A stretch of DNA of 64,000 bases from an uncultured Fibrobacter sp. GTDB lineage: Bacteria; Fibrobacterota; Fibrobacteria; Fibrobacterales; Fibrobacteraceae. A model generated the notes under the pieces. It ran no database searches. It was not told where the DNA came from and worked only from the letters and a program-made list of their open reading frames with translations. A program made the position numbers and the translations under genes. Where the stretch lies: assembly GCF_947166265.1 (NCBI RefSeq), contig NZ_CAMVDO010000006.1, positions 62,001 to 126,000 of the forward strand, read 5' to 3'. Shown one piece after another: positions 43,009-50,173 of this stretch; position 1 is the first letter of the stretch, and each line of letters begins with the position of its first letter.

Positions 43009-44220
43009 TCAATTGCAAGATACAAATTTTGTGGCCTCTGCAACGTCCTTGAATTCGCAAATCAAGACGGTTGAGCCCTTTTTGACGATAGAACGCTTGC
43101 GGTAAGCGCTGCGTACGGGAATTTTAAGATGCGCGGGCTCTTTCTGGTCGTAAAAGAATCCTATCGGAAAGCGAAACCCAAGCTCCGAAAGCCACAAACG
43201 GAACATTTCCGACAAGTCCGCATCGGCATGGTCGATTTGAATTTTGCGAAGTTTTCTCTTGTCCAATGCGATGAGTGACGAGGGGCGAGAAACGGGAGAT
43301 GTGTCATCCTGAGCTTGTCGAAGGGTCTCTCGAAACATAGCATCGCATTTATCCATTACCTTCGCGTAGGCCTTGTCGGCTAGCGAGGCAATCCTACACA
43401 ATTGCGTAGCGGCGTCACGGTATCCTCTTGCGAGCTGTGGCAGGTAAACATGGCGCACCTTGTTCCGTGCGAATTTTACATCGGAATTGCTTTCGTCTTC
43501 GCACCACTTTAGATTGTTTTCGCGAGCATACGCAAGAAGCTCTTCGCGAGTGACGTTCAGGAATGGTCGGAAGATGTTGTCTCGTACTTCCTGAATGCCC
43601 CGGAGCCCTGCGAGTGTTGTTCCTCGGCGGAGTCGCATGTAAATGGTTTCCGCTTGGTCTCCTGCATGATGCGCAGTGACAATGACAAATGAGGGATGAG
43701 GTGTGAGGTCGCAGCCTTCGGCTGCTTTGAGGTGTGGGGTATGAGAGACAAAAGACGAGAGACGAAAGACGAGAGATGTGTCATCCTGAGCGGAGAACCG
43801 TAGGTTCGTAGTCGATATACGAAACTTGTCAACTTGTTGACTTAGTTGAGTTAGGTTCGAAGGAGCAGGATCTAGGATGATTTCTGCCAGAGCCTTATAT
43901 CTTGCTTCCCTCGCATTTTCTTCGAGCGAACCCTCGGCATTTTTTAGCGCATCGCCATTCAGCTTCTTCAAGAAAAACGGAATGTTGTGCACTTTCGCGA
44001 ATGCCTCGACAAATGCGGCGTCGCGGTCGGCGGTTCCTTCGCGCAGTCCGTGGTGTACATGTGCGATCCCCAGCCATTCGATGCCGAGCGTTTCGCGGTT
44101 TGCAATGAAATAATGCGCGAGGCAAATAGAATCCAACCCGCCCGAAACTGCAAGCAGCAGGCGCTTGAAACCATAATCATGGATTCTTTTTTGGATGCTT
44201 GCAAATTCGTCGGTAATCAT
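43009..44220 (-). CDS. tilS: tRNA(Ile)-lysidine synthetase TilS with two repeat-derived insertions
   Basis: A 403-residue TilS, which makes lysidine at C34 of tRNA-Ile(CAU) using ATP. The PP-loop LLLAVSGGLDSICLAHYF (SGGLDS at 26-31), HVHHGLR and TAHHAGDQAETIYMRLRRG are conserved. Between REARYKALAEI and VIVTAHH, where homologues have a short turn, lie about 60 residues (118-177) encoded by intergenic-type repeat DNA (RFSAQDDTS, VFRLSSFVSH). A second stretch of about 19 residues (297-315, RQAQDDTSPVSRPSS) has the same origin. Both keep the frame. The core motifs remain intact, so the protein may still work, as the gene is essential elsewhere. Confidence 0.9.
   Translation of the reverse strand: MITDEFASIQKRIHDYGFKRLLLAVSGGLDSICLAHYFIANRETLGIEWLGIAHVHHGLREGTADRDAAFVEAFAKVHNIPFFLKKLNGDALKNAEGSLEENAREARYKALAEIILDPAPSNLTQLSQQVDKFRISTTNLRFSAQDDTSLVFRLSSFVSHTPHLKAAEGCDLTPHPSFVIVTAHHAGDQAETIYMRLRRGTTLAGLRGIQEVRDNIFRPFLNVTREELLAYARENNLKWCEDESNSDVKFARNKVRHVYLPQLARGYRDAATQLCRIASLADKAYAKVMDKCDAMFRETLRQAQDDTSPVSRPSSLIALDKRKLRKIQIDHADADLSEMFRLWLSELGFRFPIGFFYDQKEPAHLKIPVRSAYRKRSIVKKGSTVLICEFKDVAEATKFVSCN
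43276..43336. repeat. TCATCCTGAGC repeat inside tilS (second insertion)
   Basis: GTGACGAGGGGCGAGAAACG, then GTGTCATCCTGAGCTTGTCG and AAGGGTCTCTCG. It is read in frame within the C-terminal part of tilS. The CGAGAAACGGGAG words match the CGAGAGACGAAAG family. Confidence 0.8.
43690..43869. repeat. Composite repeat block inside tilS (first insertion)
   Basis: Three repeat families lie in series: a GAGGTGTGAGGTCGCAGCC element with TTCGGCTGC core, tandem GAGACAAAAGACGAGAGACG words, then TGTCATCCTGAGCGGAGAAC and TTCGTAGTCG, TTGTCAACTTGTTGACTTAG words up to GGTTCGAAGGAGC. This is the composition of intergenic spacers elsewhere in the window. Confidence 0.85.
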
Positions 44221-44229
44221 TCTTATTTG

Positions 44230-45417
44230 TTAATTCCTTGCGACCGAAGAGAGAATTCTTTTGGTCTCTCCTGTCACATTGCTGCGAATACATTCGTAGT
44301 ATTCTTCACGGTTGTCTGTGCTGAAACCATCAACAGGGCCGTCTTTGTAATGAAGGGCTTCTTCGGTGCTGTTGCGTGCGCTGAGCAAAAAATCTGCATT
44401 TCCCTCTAGGCACTGTTCCTTTGAAATGGCGCCTAATTGTTCGTGCTTTGTGCAGGTTTTACCATTGCTGGAGAATGTTTCATAGAAATTCATGCCGGTC
44501 TGGTCGAATTTGTAGGAACCGTCTAATACAAAAGTTTGGCTACCAACGGAAAACTCCTTGTTTGAAACAACTTTTATGACTTGTGCTTCTACGAGAGAGT
44601 CTATGTGGAAATCGCTGATGTCGAAGTCCAAATAGTTAGCCAGAATGCTGCCCAACCTTAACTTGCTTTCTGTGATATTACTTGGGTCAATGGTGGTCGT
44701 GTTGTATACGGAATCCTGGGTGATGGTGATTGTTCTTGCAATACCTTTCAGGCCGCCGATAGAGGCGGTGCATTTGATTTCAGTTTCCCCGATAATTCTC
44801 TGACAGCCTGTTGCTTTCCACTTGCCATAAATGCCGTTATGTTCGGTGCTTAAGGACAATGTTTCAACGTTCTTGTAGGCGTCGTAAAACATCTGTTCAT
44901 CAGGATCGTCAGATACCATTTTTTTGACAGGTCCTGTCCACATGGAATCTCCGACAATGGTAATCTTGTTTGTGTCGAGAGCCGATGCATTTTCTTCCCA
45001 TGCGAATGTTTTGGTGCCTGCGTGGTAGTTGCAGGATTCTAAACCCTGGTAAAAGAATCCTGTGGTTTCGTCATACCGATATGCCATGGCGTAGGTGTAG
45101 CCTTCGCCAAAGTCTATGCTAACCGAGGGATTTATTGTATTCTCTTTTGATGAAGAAGATTCTTGAGATTCCGAAGAATTGATGCTAGAACTAGAAGCAA
45201 TTGCTTCGCTAGATGAAGAATTTACTTCTTGATTGCTAGAAGATGAGTCCTTTGTATTTTGAGATTCTGATGAAGAGGAATCGTTTTCCTCTGCAGAAGA
45301 ACTGAGAGTCGTTTCTTCAGAAGACGATGAAATGTCATCTGTTGCCGACGAAGAATTGTCATCGCCGCAGGCGATAAGCATAGCACTAGTCATTGCAAAT
45401 GCAAATAGCTTTTTCAT
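44230..45417 (-). CDS. Ser-rich-linker lipoprotein, paralogue A
   Basis: I place the start at the ATG behind AGGTG, giving 395 residues with lipobox LIAC (Cys17). Residues 18-95 are an Asp/Ser/Glu linker of SSSS blocks, typical of Fibrobacter lipoproteins. The globular part (about 100-395) has WKATGCQRI, SMWTGPVKKM and four or more Cys, including TCTKHEQLGAISKEQC. The first 30 residues (CGDDNSSSATDD...) match the neighbouring gene at 45691-46779, and both have Y-x-x-x-T-x-x-F/Y and C-x-W/ECDY-like stretches, so they are probable paralogues. Function unknown; surface-exposed by inference. Confidence 0.8.
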   Translation of the reverse strand: MKKLFAFAMTSAMLIACGDDNSSSATDDISSSSEETTLSSSAEENDSSSSESQNTKDSSSSNQEVNSSSSEAIASSSSINSSESQESSSSKENTINPSVSIDFGEGYTYAMAYRYDETTGFFYQGLESCNYHAGTKTFAWEENASALDTNKITIVGDSMWTGPVKKMVSDDPDEQMFYDAYKNVETLSLSTEHNGIYGKWKATGCQRIIGETEIKCTASIGGLKGIARTITITQDSVYNTTTIDPSNITESKLRLGSILANYLDFDISDFHIDSLVEAQVIKVVSNKEFSVGSQTFVLDGSYKFDQTGMNFYETFSSNGKTCTKHEQLGAISKEQCLEGNADFLLSARNSTEEALHYKDGPVDGFSTDNREEYYECIRSNVTGETKRILSSVARN

Positions 45418-45462
45418 AATGTTCACCTCGTATAAAGCCTTTCCAACGTAAATCTAAAAAAT

Positions 45463-45470
45463 TATATTTG
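45463..45470 (+). promoter_or_regulatory. Candidate -7 box TATATTTG upstream of the small basic ORF
   Basis: A perfect TAnnTTTG match, 17 bases before the ATG, with AAGGAGG between. Confidence 0.6.
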
Positions 45471-45487
45471 TTTGTAAGGAGGCCGTT

Positions 45488-45754
45488 ATGGCTAAAAACA
45501 AAGCGAAGGCGCTCGGCAAGGTTGTCGAAACCGCCAAGGAAAGCGCAATGCTCAGAACGCTGCGCATTGACGGCTCCCAGAACGGAGCCACCCTGCGGAC
45601 AAGAATCGTCCGCGACAAGACGAAGTACACCAGAACCCTTAAACACAAGAAATCCCTCGCCGAAGCGGGGGATTTCCCTTTATTGAATTCTTATTTCAAG
45701 TTAAACTGCTTGAGACATTCTTCGAATTCTTCGTTATTGGAACTTGATCCGTAA
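45488..45754 (+). CDS. Small basic ORF between two lipoprotein genes
   Basis: An 88-residue ORF with an excellent AAGGAGG site six bases before the ATG and a consensus promoter box, so expression is likely. The first 55 residues are strongly basic (MAKNKAKALGKVVETAKESA, then DKTKYTRTLKHKKS) and resemble small nucleic-acid-binding or ribosome-associated proteins; I cannot name a family. From about codon 55 the frame runs through a strong hairpin and then across the 3' end of the opposing lipoprotein gene, so the natural C-terminus may be shorter and the last 30 codons may be a read-through tail. Confidence 0.55.
   Translation: MAKNKAKALGKVVETAKESAMLRTLRIDGSQNGATLRTRIVRDKTKYTRTLKHKKSLAEAGDFPLLNSYFKLNCLRHSSNSSLLELDP
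45650..45675 (+). terminator. Hairpin inside the small basic ORF
   Basis: AAATCCCTCGC-CGAA-GCGGGGGATTT is an 11-bp stem with a tetraloop and one G-T pair, followed by CCCTTTATT. The tail is short of T, so termination is uncertain. It may instead be a fold-back repeat. Confidence 0.5.
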
Positions 45755-46779
45755 AGTTGTTTGACGAAGTCCCGATGAATGTTGCTGTAATCGCTTCCAA
45801 CCTCATCTTGACTGTGGTCGCCGTTTTCGCAGTATTCCTGCGTTAATTCGATATTTTTTTGCCACAAGGTGCAGGTGCTTTCTTGGTAGGTTATTTTTGT
45901 TGTGAATGTGGAAATTTGCGAGGGGTTCATCTCTAATGTGTGGTCCATCGATATCTCTAAAATTTTGTTGTTGATGGACAAATCCGCCTTATTGTGATCC
46001 TTGGCGACTATCCACATATCGCTGTCAATAAAGGTGGTGTCGGCTGAAAGTTTCTTAATATTTCGAAGATAATCATTGCAGAGTTCTTCTTTTTGCCCGT
46101 CATTAAATAAATTATAGATGACGCTGCAATATTGGACCGGCTCGGGTGTGTAGCTTGATCCCGTGATTTTAGTGCGAGTCGTTATGGTTTTTTGCTTTGG
46201 TGTCAGTTCTAGCGTGATTTTATAGTTGGAAGGAATCTCTGTGAATTCACCTTGATAAATCCTTCCGACACATTCCCATGTCGAAAAAATGGATTTCGAA
46301 GAACCGATATATAGGGTTGCTGCTTTGATGGTGTCGCAGGCATCTCCGATGTAATCACATTCGTATAGGGTGTCGTTTGACATCTTGTAGCCAAAGGAAT
46401 TAAAAATCATGTATTTGAGCGAATCGTTGTTGTATCCTGCTTCTAACACCAATTCGTCGTACTTGTATACGCCCGTGTAGTCTTCGGTGTACCATTTGAA
46501 TGAATTCGTGGTGGTATCGTAGTCGCATTCTTCTTCAAGAAAGTAGTATCTCAAATACTTTTCATCGAAGAATGAAAAATTGTCGACATCCACTGTAGTG
46601 ATCCAATTGTCATCAGAAATATTCGAAGAAGATGTCGGCTCGTTATTTTCCTCGGAAGAAGAACTGACACTTGATTCTTCCGAAGATGAAAACTCGTCAT
46701 CATTTGCCGATGACGATTTGTCGTCGCCGCAGGCGACCATCAGCATTGGGATTAGTATAAGTGGGAAAAGTTTGTTCAT
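45691..46779 (-). CDS. Ser-rich-linker lipoprotein, paralogue B
   Basis: A 362-residue protein with lipobox MVAC (Cys17) followed by GDDKSSSANDDEF and a Ser/Glu linker to about residue 55. The rest is a beta-rich domain with CDYDTTTNSFKWYTEDYTG, a ECDYIGDAC pair, STWECVGRIY and STCTLWQKNIELTQEYC. GAGGAG lies five bases before the ATG. The layout and the CGDD(N/K)SSSA start match the lipoprotein at 44230-45417; the two flank the small basic ORF. No enzymatic motif is seen. Confidence 0.78.
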   Translation of the reverse strand: MNKLFPLILIPMLMVACGDDKSSSANDDEFSSSEESSVSSSSEENNEPTSSSNISDDNWITTVDVDNFSFFDEKYLRYYFLEEECDYDTTTNSFKWYTEDYTGVYKYDELVLEAGYNNDSLKYMIFNSFGYKMSNDTLYECDYIGDACDTIKAATLYIGSSKSIFSTWECVGRIYQGEFTEIPSNYKITLELTPKQKTITTRTKITGSSYTPEPVQYCSVIYNLFNDGQKEELCNDYLRNIKKLSADTTFIDSDMWIVAKDHNKADLSINNKILEISMDHTLEMNPSQISTFTTKITYQESTCTLWQKNIELTQEYCENGDHSQDEVGSDYSNIHRDFVKQLYGSSSNNEEFEECLKQFNLK

Positions 46780-46804
46780 GATTCTCCTCGTAATTTTTTA
46801 TGAT

Positions 46805-46840
46805 AAAATAATAAAAATTCCTCGCGCTGGCGAGGATTTC
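46805..46840 (-). terminator. Terminator of the histidine phosphatase gene
   Basis: TCCTCGC-GCTG-GCGAGGA with A/T pairs outside. On the minus strand it continues AATTTTTATTATTTT. Confidence 0.82.
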
Positions 46841-46898
46841 TTGCGGATTCTATTAAACAAGGAGCTTTTCGACTGAATCGGGCTTGGCGTCAGGTAGA

Positions 46899-48248
46899 CT
46901 ATTTCCCCGTTGTGGCGAGTTTCCCGTAGTATTCGCGGACGTCGTCCCAGCGGTAATAGGGGGCGGCGGGGCAACTTTGTTTTGGTTTTGGGGATGAGAC
47001 TTGGTTCGCTTCGGCAGGCTCAGCGACCTTACTAATTCCACATGTCACGGGCAATTTCTGCTCTATTTCGTTGAGCATTACCTTCACCAGAATGGGGGTG
47101 CCTTTCTTCGCGGACTTATAGAAGATAAATTGCACGTTCGCGGCCATGGGACTGATTTCATAGTCGCGCCAGACCGTGTGCAGGTTTTCCATGTCGGAGG
47201 TTTCCACGCCGGCGGTGCCCAGCTGCAACAGGGCGACAAACGGAAAAATCACCGTGTCGTGACCGAAGCGGAGCGTTGTTGTTGTCTTTTTCGCAGGTTT
47301 TGCTGTTTTGCCTGCTTTGGTCGTGTCCGTGGCAATTACCTTGTCTGCTTCGTCCAGAACGTTTTTCAGGAGCGGGCGTGCATTTTCGAGGCCCTGTTTT
47401 TGAGCGAAGGGATTGTTGCCGAGAACGCTATACCACCAAGCGTTCTGTGCGTGCCAACGGGCGGCAAGATCTTCGTCGGTCCACAAGTCGTCAAAGCTGA
47501 ATTCGATTTCGGGACTACCTTGCAAGCTGTTGCCGATTTCATAAATTTTGCTGAAAAGATCACCTGCATCCACATTTTTCTGGATGTAGCTGGAATCGTT
47601 GAAAATAGCGCGCATCATGCGAGTCGGATTAACATGGCTATAAAGTTTTTCGTTTTCCTTTTGCCATGCGGGCGTATTCGATTCGTTGATAATCTTGCCA
47701 AAATCGAGCGGACTGATAAAACTCATCAGGTACTTGCCAGATTCCTGGTGAATGTCCAGCTTGGGCTTCTGGGCGCGGAGCTCTTCAAGGAACGCCGCCA
47801 TGCTGACGACGCAGCGCACACTGGTACTGGCGAAGGCTTCCACGTAGGCGTCGCTCTTGAACACTTCGGGGAAATTTTTCACCATACGTTTCGCGATTCC
47901 CTGGTGCTGAGCTACGCCAAGCTGGGTTAGGTCGCCTGCACGTGGGGCGGCGTATTCATCCAGATACTTGGCGCGTTCAAGCAGGCTCTTGCCGAGGTTC
48001 GTGAGTTTGCTTAAGGAATCTGCCTTCGCGAGCGTGTTGTACAGGGCGTGGTAATGGTCGGCCGGCTGGTGGAATCGGCTGCCGTGTCTGCCGTAATGGC
48101 TCAGGTAAAACGGCTTGTAGCCGGTGGGAACCTTGGTGTATTTTGCGGTGGGAGTGGGGTAGGCGTAGTAGTTGCTTCCCATCTGGTGACGGTCTTGGGC
48201 AAATCCCGAAATCGCCATCGTGATTAACAACACGAAGATTTTTTTCAT
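46899..48248 (-). CDS. Histidine-type phosphatase (MINPP/phytase-like), secreted
   Basis: A 449-residue protein with a signal peptide (cleavage near GFA-QDR). The catalytic N-terminal motif SHYGRHGSR (RHG at 54-56) and the C-terminal acid FGHDTVIFP (HD) define the branch 2 histidine phosphatases, whose members release phosphate from phytate or other phosphomonoesters. The context suggests periplasmic or surface phosphate scavenging. Near the C-terminus about 20 residues (SKVAEPAEANQVSSPKPKQ) look like repeat DNA translated in frame (GGTTCGCTTCGGCAGGCTCA on the plus strand). The conserved YYRWDDVREYY tail follows it. Confidence 0.85.
   Translation of the reverse strand: MKKIFVLLITMAISGFAQDRHQMGSNYYAYPTPTAKYTKVPTGYKPFYLSHYGRHGSRFHQPADHYHALYNTLAKADSLSKLTNLGKSLLERAKYLDEYAAPRAGDLTQLGVAQHQGIAKRMVKNFPEVFKSDAYVEAFASTSVRCVVSMAAFLEELRAQKPKLDIHQESGKYLMSFISPLDFGKIINESNTPAWQKENEKLYSHVNPTRMMRAIFNDSSYIQKNVDAGDLFSKIYEIGNSLQGSPEIEFSFDDLWTDEDLAARWHAQNAWWYSVLGNNPFAQKQGLENARPLLKNVLDEADKVIATDTTKAGKTAKPAKKTTTTLRFGHDTVIFPFVALLQLGTAGVETSDMENLHTVWRDYEISPMAANVQFIFYKSAKKGTPILVKVMLNEIEQKLPVTCGISKVAEPAEANQVSSPKPKQSCPAAPYYRWDDVREYYGKLATTGK
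47001..47030. repeat. TTCGGCAGGCTCAGCGACC repeat inside the phosphatase gene
   Basis: GGTTCGCTTCGGCAGGCTCA followed by GCGACC. It resembles the TTCGACAAGCTCAGGATGA type of repeat but is a separate variant. It is translated in frame as VAEPAEANQ. Only one copy is in this window, so its repeat nature is inferred from resemblance. Confidence 0.45.
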
Positions 48249-48287
48249 TTTATTCTCCCGTATCCCACATCACTCACACAAATCGTT

Positions 48288-48638
48288 TTATTTGTCGCAG
48301 ATTTTGAAAAAGCAGCTGCGGGCACCGGTGTGGCAAGCCACCTGCGGGCCCTGCATGCGAACCTTAAAGAGCAAGGCGTCGCTGTCGCAGTCGGCGGCCC
48401 ATTCCACGACGGTCATCACGTTTCCGCTGGTGTCGCCCTTGTGCCAGAATTCCTTACGGCTACGGCTCCAGAACACCATTTCGCCACATTCGTGGGTGCG
48501 GCGGAGAGCTTCTTCGTTCATCCAGGCCATCATCAGAACGTCGCCCTTGTCGGCATCTTGAACGATTGCGGGGGCAAGTGCAACGCCGTCCACAACGACT
48601 TCGAATTTAATCTCTTTAATCAGTTCGTCAAAGTTCAT
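48288..48638 (-). CDS. hisI: Phosphoribosyl-AMP cyclohydrolase HisI
   Basis: A 116-residue stand-alone HisI, which opens the purine ring of phosphoribosyl-AMP in histidine synthesis. Seen: [33 protein letters not shown] and the metal-binding Cys/Asp set [13 protein letters not shown]...[11 protein letters not shown]. The HisE domain is absent. It follows proA on the minus strand with 46 bases between, filled by a CGTCTGTAG hairpin repeat. hisF is 34 kb away. Confidence 0.95.
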   Translation of the reverse strand: MNFDELIKEIKFEVVVDGVALAPAIVQDADKGDVLMMAWMNEEALRRTHECGEMVFWSRSRKEFWHKGDTSGNVMTVVEWAADCDSDALLFKVRMQGPQVACHTGARSCFFKICDK

Positions 48639-48649
48639 CTTTCGTCTCT

Positions 48650-48685
48650 CGTCTGTAGGCGCAAAGCGCCGTTCTTTCGTCTAGT
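48650..48685. repeat. CGTCTGTAG hairpin element abutting the proA stop
   Basis: CGTCTGTAG, GGCGCAAAGCGCC hairpin, then GTTCTTTCGTCTAGT. It is a close copy of 2621-2656 and also joins directly to a gene's stop codon. TCTTTCGTCT precedes it as an extra word. Confidence 0.7.
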
Positions 48686-49965
48686 TAACCTCTCACCTGT
48701 CCGTTTCCGCGCAAAATCCACTTGTAGCTGCAGAGGCTTTCCACGCCCATGGGGCCGCGGGCATGCAACTTGTCGGTAGAAATGCCCACTTCGGCGCCGA
48801 GGCCGTATTCTCCACCGTCTGCAAAGCGGGTGCTTGCGTTCACCATCACGCTGCTGCTGTCCACGTTCGCGACAAAGTAGTCCTGAACGGAGGGGTCTTC
48901 GGCAACGACCGCTTCGGTGTGGCGGCTGCTGTTCTTTTCGATATGGTCGCAGGCTTCGGCGACGTTGTCGACGAACTTGACGCTTGCCTTGAGGGCCAGA
49001 TATTCGTGGTGGTAGTTGGAGTCGTCGCCAATATCCTTGATACGGCTGTCGTGGCTCTGGGCGTCCTTGTTGCCAAAGAGTTCCACGCCGCGGTCGGCGA
49101 GGCAATCGATCAATTTCTTCGTGGTGGCCGCGTCGATATGGCGGTCGATAATCACGCATTCCATGGCGTTGCACACGCCGGTGCGCTGCGTCTTGGCGTT
49201 AATCAGAATGTTCACCGCCTTGTCCATGTCGGCGGACTTGTCCACGTACACATGGCAGATGCCGTTGAAGTGCTTGATCACGGGAATCTTGCTCTGTTCT
49301 ACGACTGCGCGGATCAGACGTTCACCGCCGCGGGGAATCACGAGGTCGAGGCAGTCGTTGCGCTGCAGGAGCATACCCACCAGGTCGTGGCTCGTTTCGG
49401 TCACGAGCTGCACGGCGTCTTGGTCGATGCCTGCTTCGGCAAGGGCTTCGTGGAAGATTCCGGCGAGGCACTTGGCGGAGTTGAGCGATTCCTTACCGCC
49501 ACGCAAAATCACGGCATTGCCCGCCTTAAAGCAGAGGCATGCGCCATCGATCGTTACGTTCGGGCGGCTTTCGAAAATAAAGAATACGGAACCGATAGGT
49601 ACGGCGATACGGCTAATCTTGATGCCGTTCTTGAGTTCGCGGCTTTCGAGAACCTTGTTCAGCGGATCTGCAAAGGAGGCGATTTCTTCGGCACCCTTGG
49701 CCATGGCCTCGATGCGGGCGTCGTTCAAAGTCAGACGGTCCATCTTCGAATCGTCGAGCTTTCCGGCGGCGGCTTCTAGGTCAATCTTGTTTGCAGCAAG
49801 GATTTCTGGCTTACGGTCGCGCAAAATCTGGGCGACACGATTCAGCACGGCGCTACGCTTTTCACCCGGCAGGGTACGGAGCGTCTTGCTTGCCTTCTGG
49901 GCATTTCTGGCCAGAAGGTCGGAGTATTCTTCCAAGTTGGAATATTTCAAATTGGACTGTTCCAT
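48685..49965 (-). CDS. proA: Gamma-glutamyl phosphate reductase ProA
   Basis: A 426-residue NADPH-dependent enzyme of proline synthesis that reduces gamma-glutamyl phosphate to the semialdehyde. Seen: FESRPNVTIDGACLCFKAGNAVILRGG, the catalytic cysteine in RTGVCNAMECVII, and the C-terminal STRFADGGEYGLGAEVGISTDKLHARGPMG. Length is standard. proB is not in the window. AAAAGGA lies upstream of the ATG. A TATATTG box about 50 bases upstream on the minus strand overlaps the promoter of a candidate small RNA. Confidence 0.97.
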   Translation of the reverse strand: MEQSNLKYSNLEEYSDLLARNAQKASKTLRTLPGEKRSAVLNRVAQILRDRKPEILAANKIDLEAAAGKLDDSKMDRLTLNDARIEAMAKGAEEIASFADPLNKVLESRELKNGIKISRIAVPIGSVFFIFESRPNVTIDGACLCFKAGNAVILRGGKESLNSAKCLAGIFHEALAEAGIDQDAVQLVTETSHDLVGMLLQRNDCLDLVIPRGGERLIRAVVEQSKIPVIKHFNGICHVYVDKSADMDKAVNILINAKTQRTGVCNAMECVIIDRHIDAATTKKLIDCLADRGVELFGNKDAQSHDSRIKDIGDDSNYHHEYLALKASVKFVDNVAEACDHIEKNSSRHTEAVVAEDPSVQDYFVANVDSSSVMVNASTRFADGGEYGLGAEVGISTDKLHARGPMGVESLCSYKWILRGNGQVRG

Positions 49966-50017
49966 AAGCCGTTTTTATCCTTTTTTGAGCACTTTTTGTT
50001 GTGTTTGTCTAATTTTA

Positions 50018-50173
50018 CAATATAGAAACTTGTCTTTTGATAGACAAGAATATATCTTCAAAATACAGGTTTGATTTTACCCGCGACGTTGATGGGTTGT
50101 CGCAAGGTATCGGACTTGGGTGTTTAGACTCGGTGTAGTCCTTTTCTCTCGGGGACGCGCCGAGTCTTTTTTT
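50018..50173 (+). ncRNA. Candidate small RNA between proA and the acyltransferase fusion
   Basis: A TAATTTTA box at 50010-50017 on the plus strand is followed by about 150 bases without a credible ORF. A stem-loop at 50078-50109 pairs TACC/GGTA and GCGAC/GTCGC. A terminator-like hairpin (AGACTCGG/CCGAGTCT, with inner GTCC/GGAC) ends in seven T. Both flanking genes are on the minus strand, so this transcript has no gene of its own, and its 3' end touches the end of the next gene. I do not recognise 6S, SRP or tmRNA features. The 5' end is inferred from the box. Confidence 0.5.

Noticed and set aside
43009-44220. tilS as a pseudogene
   Set aside because: The frame is open throughout, all core motifs are present, and both insertions are multiples of three, so I keep it as a gene.
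50018-50173. 6S RNA, SRP RNA or tmRNA
   Set aside because: There is no long central bubble hairpin, no SRP apical loop motif, and no tRNA-like ends, so I leave it as an unnamed candidate.
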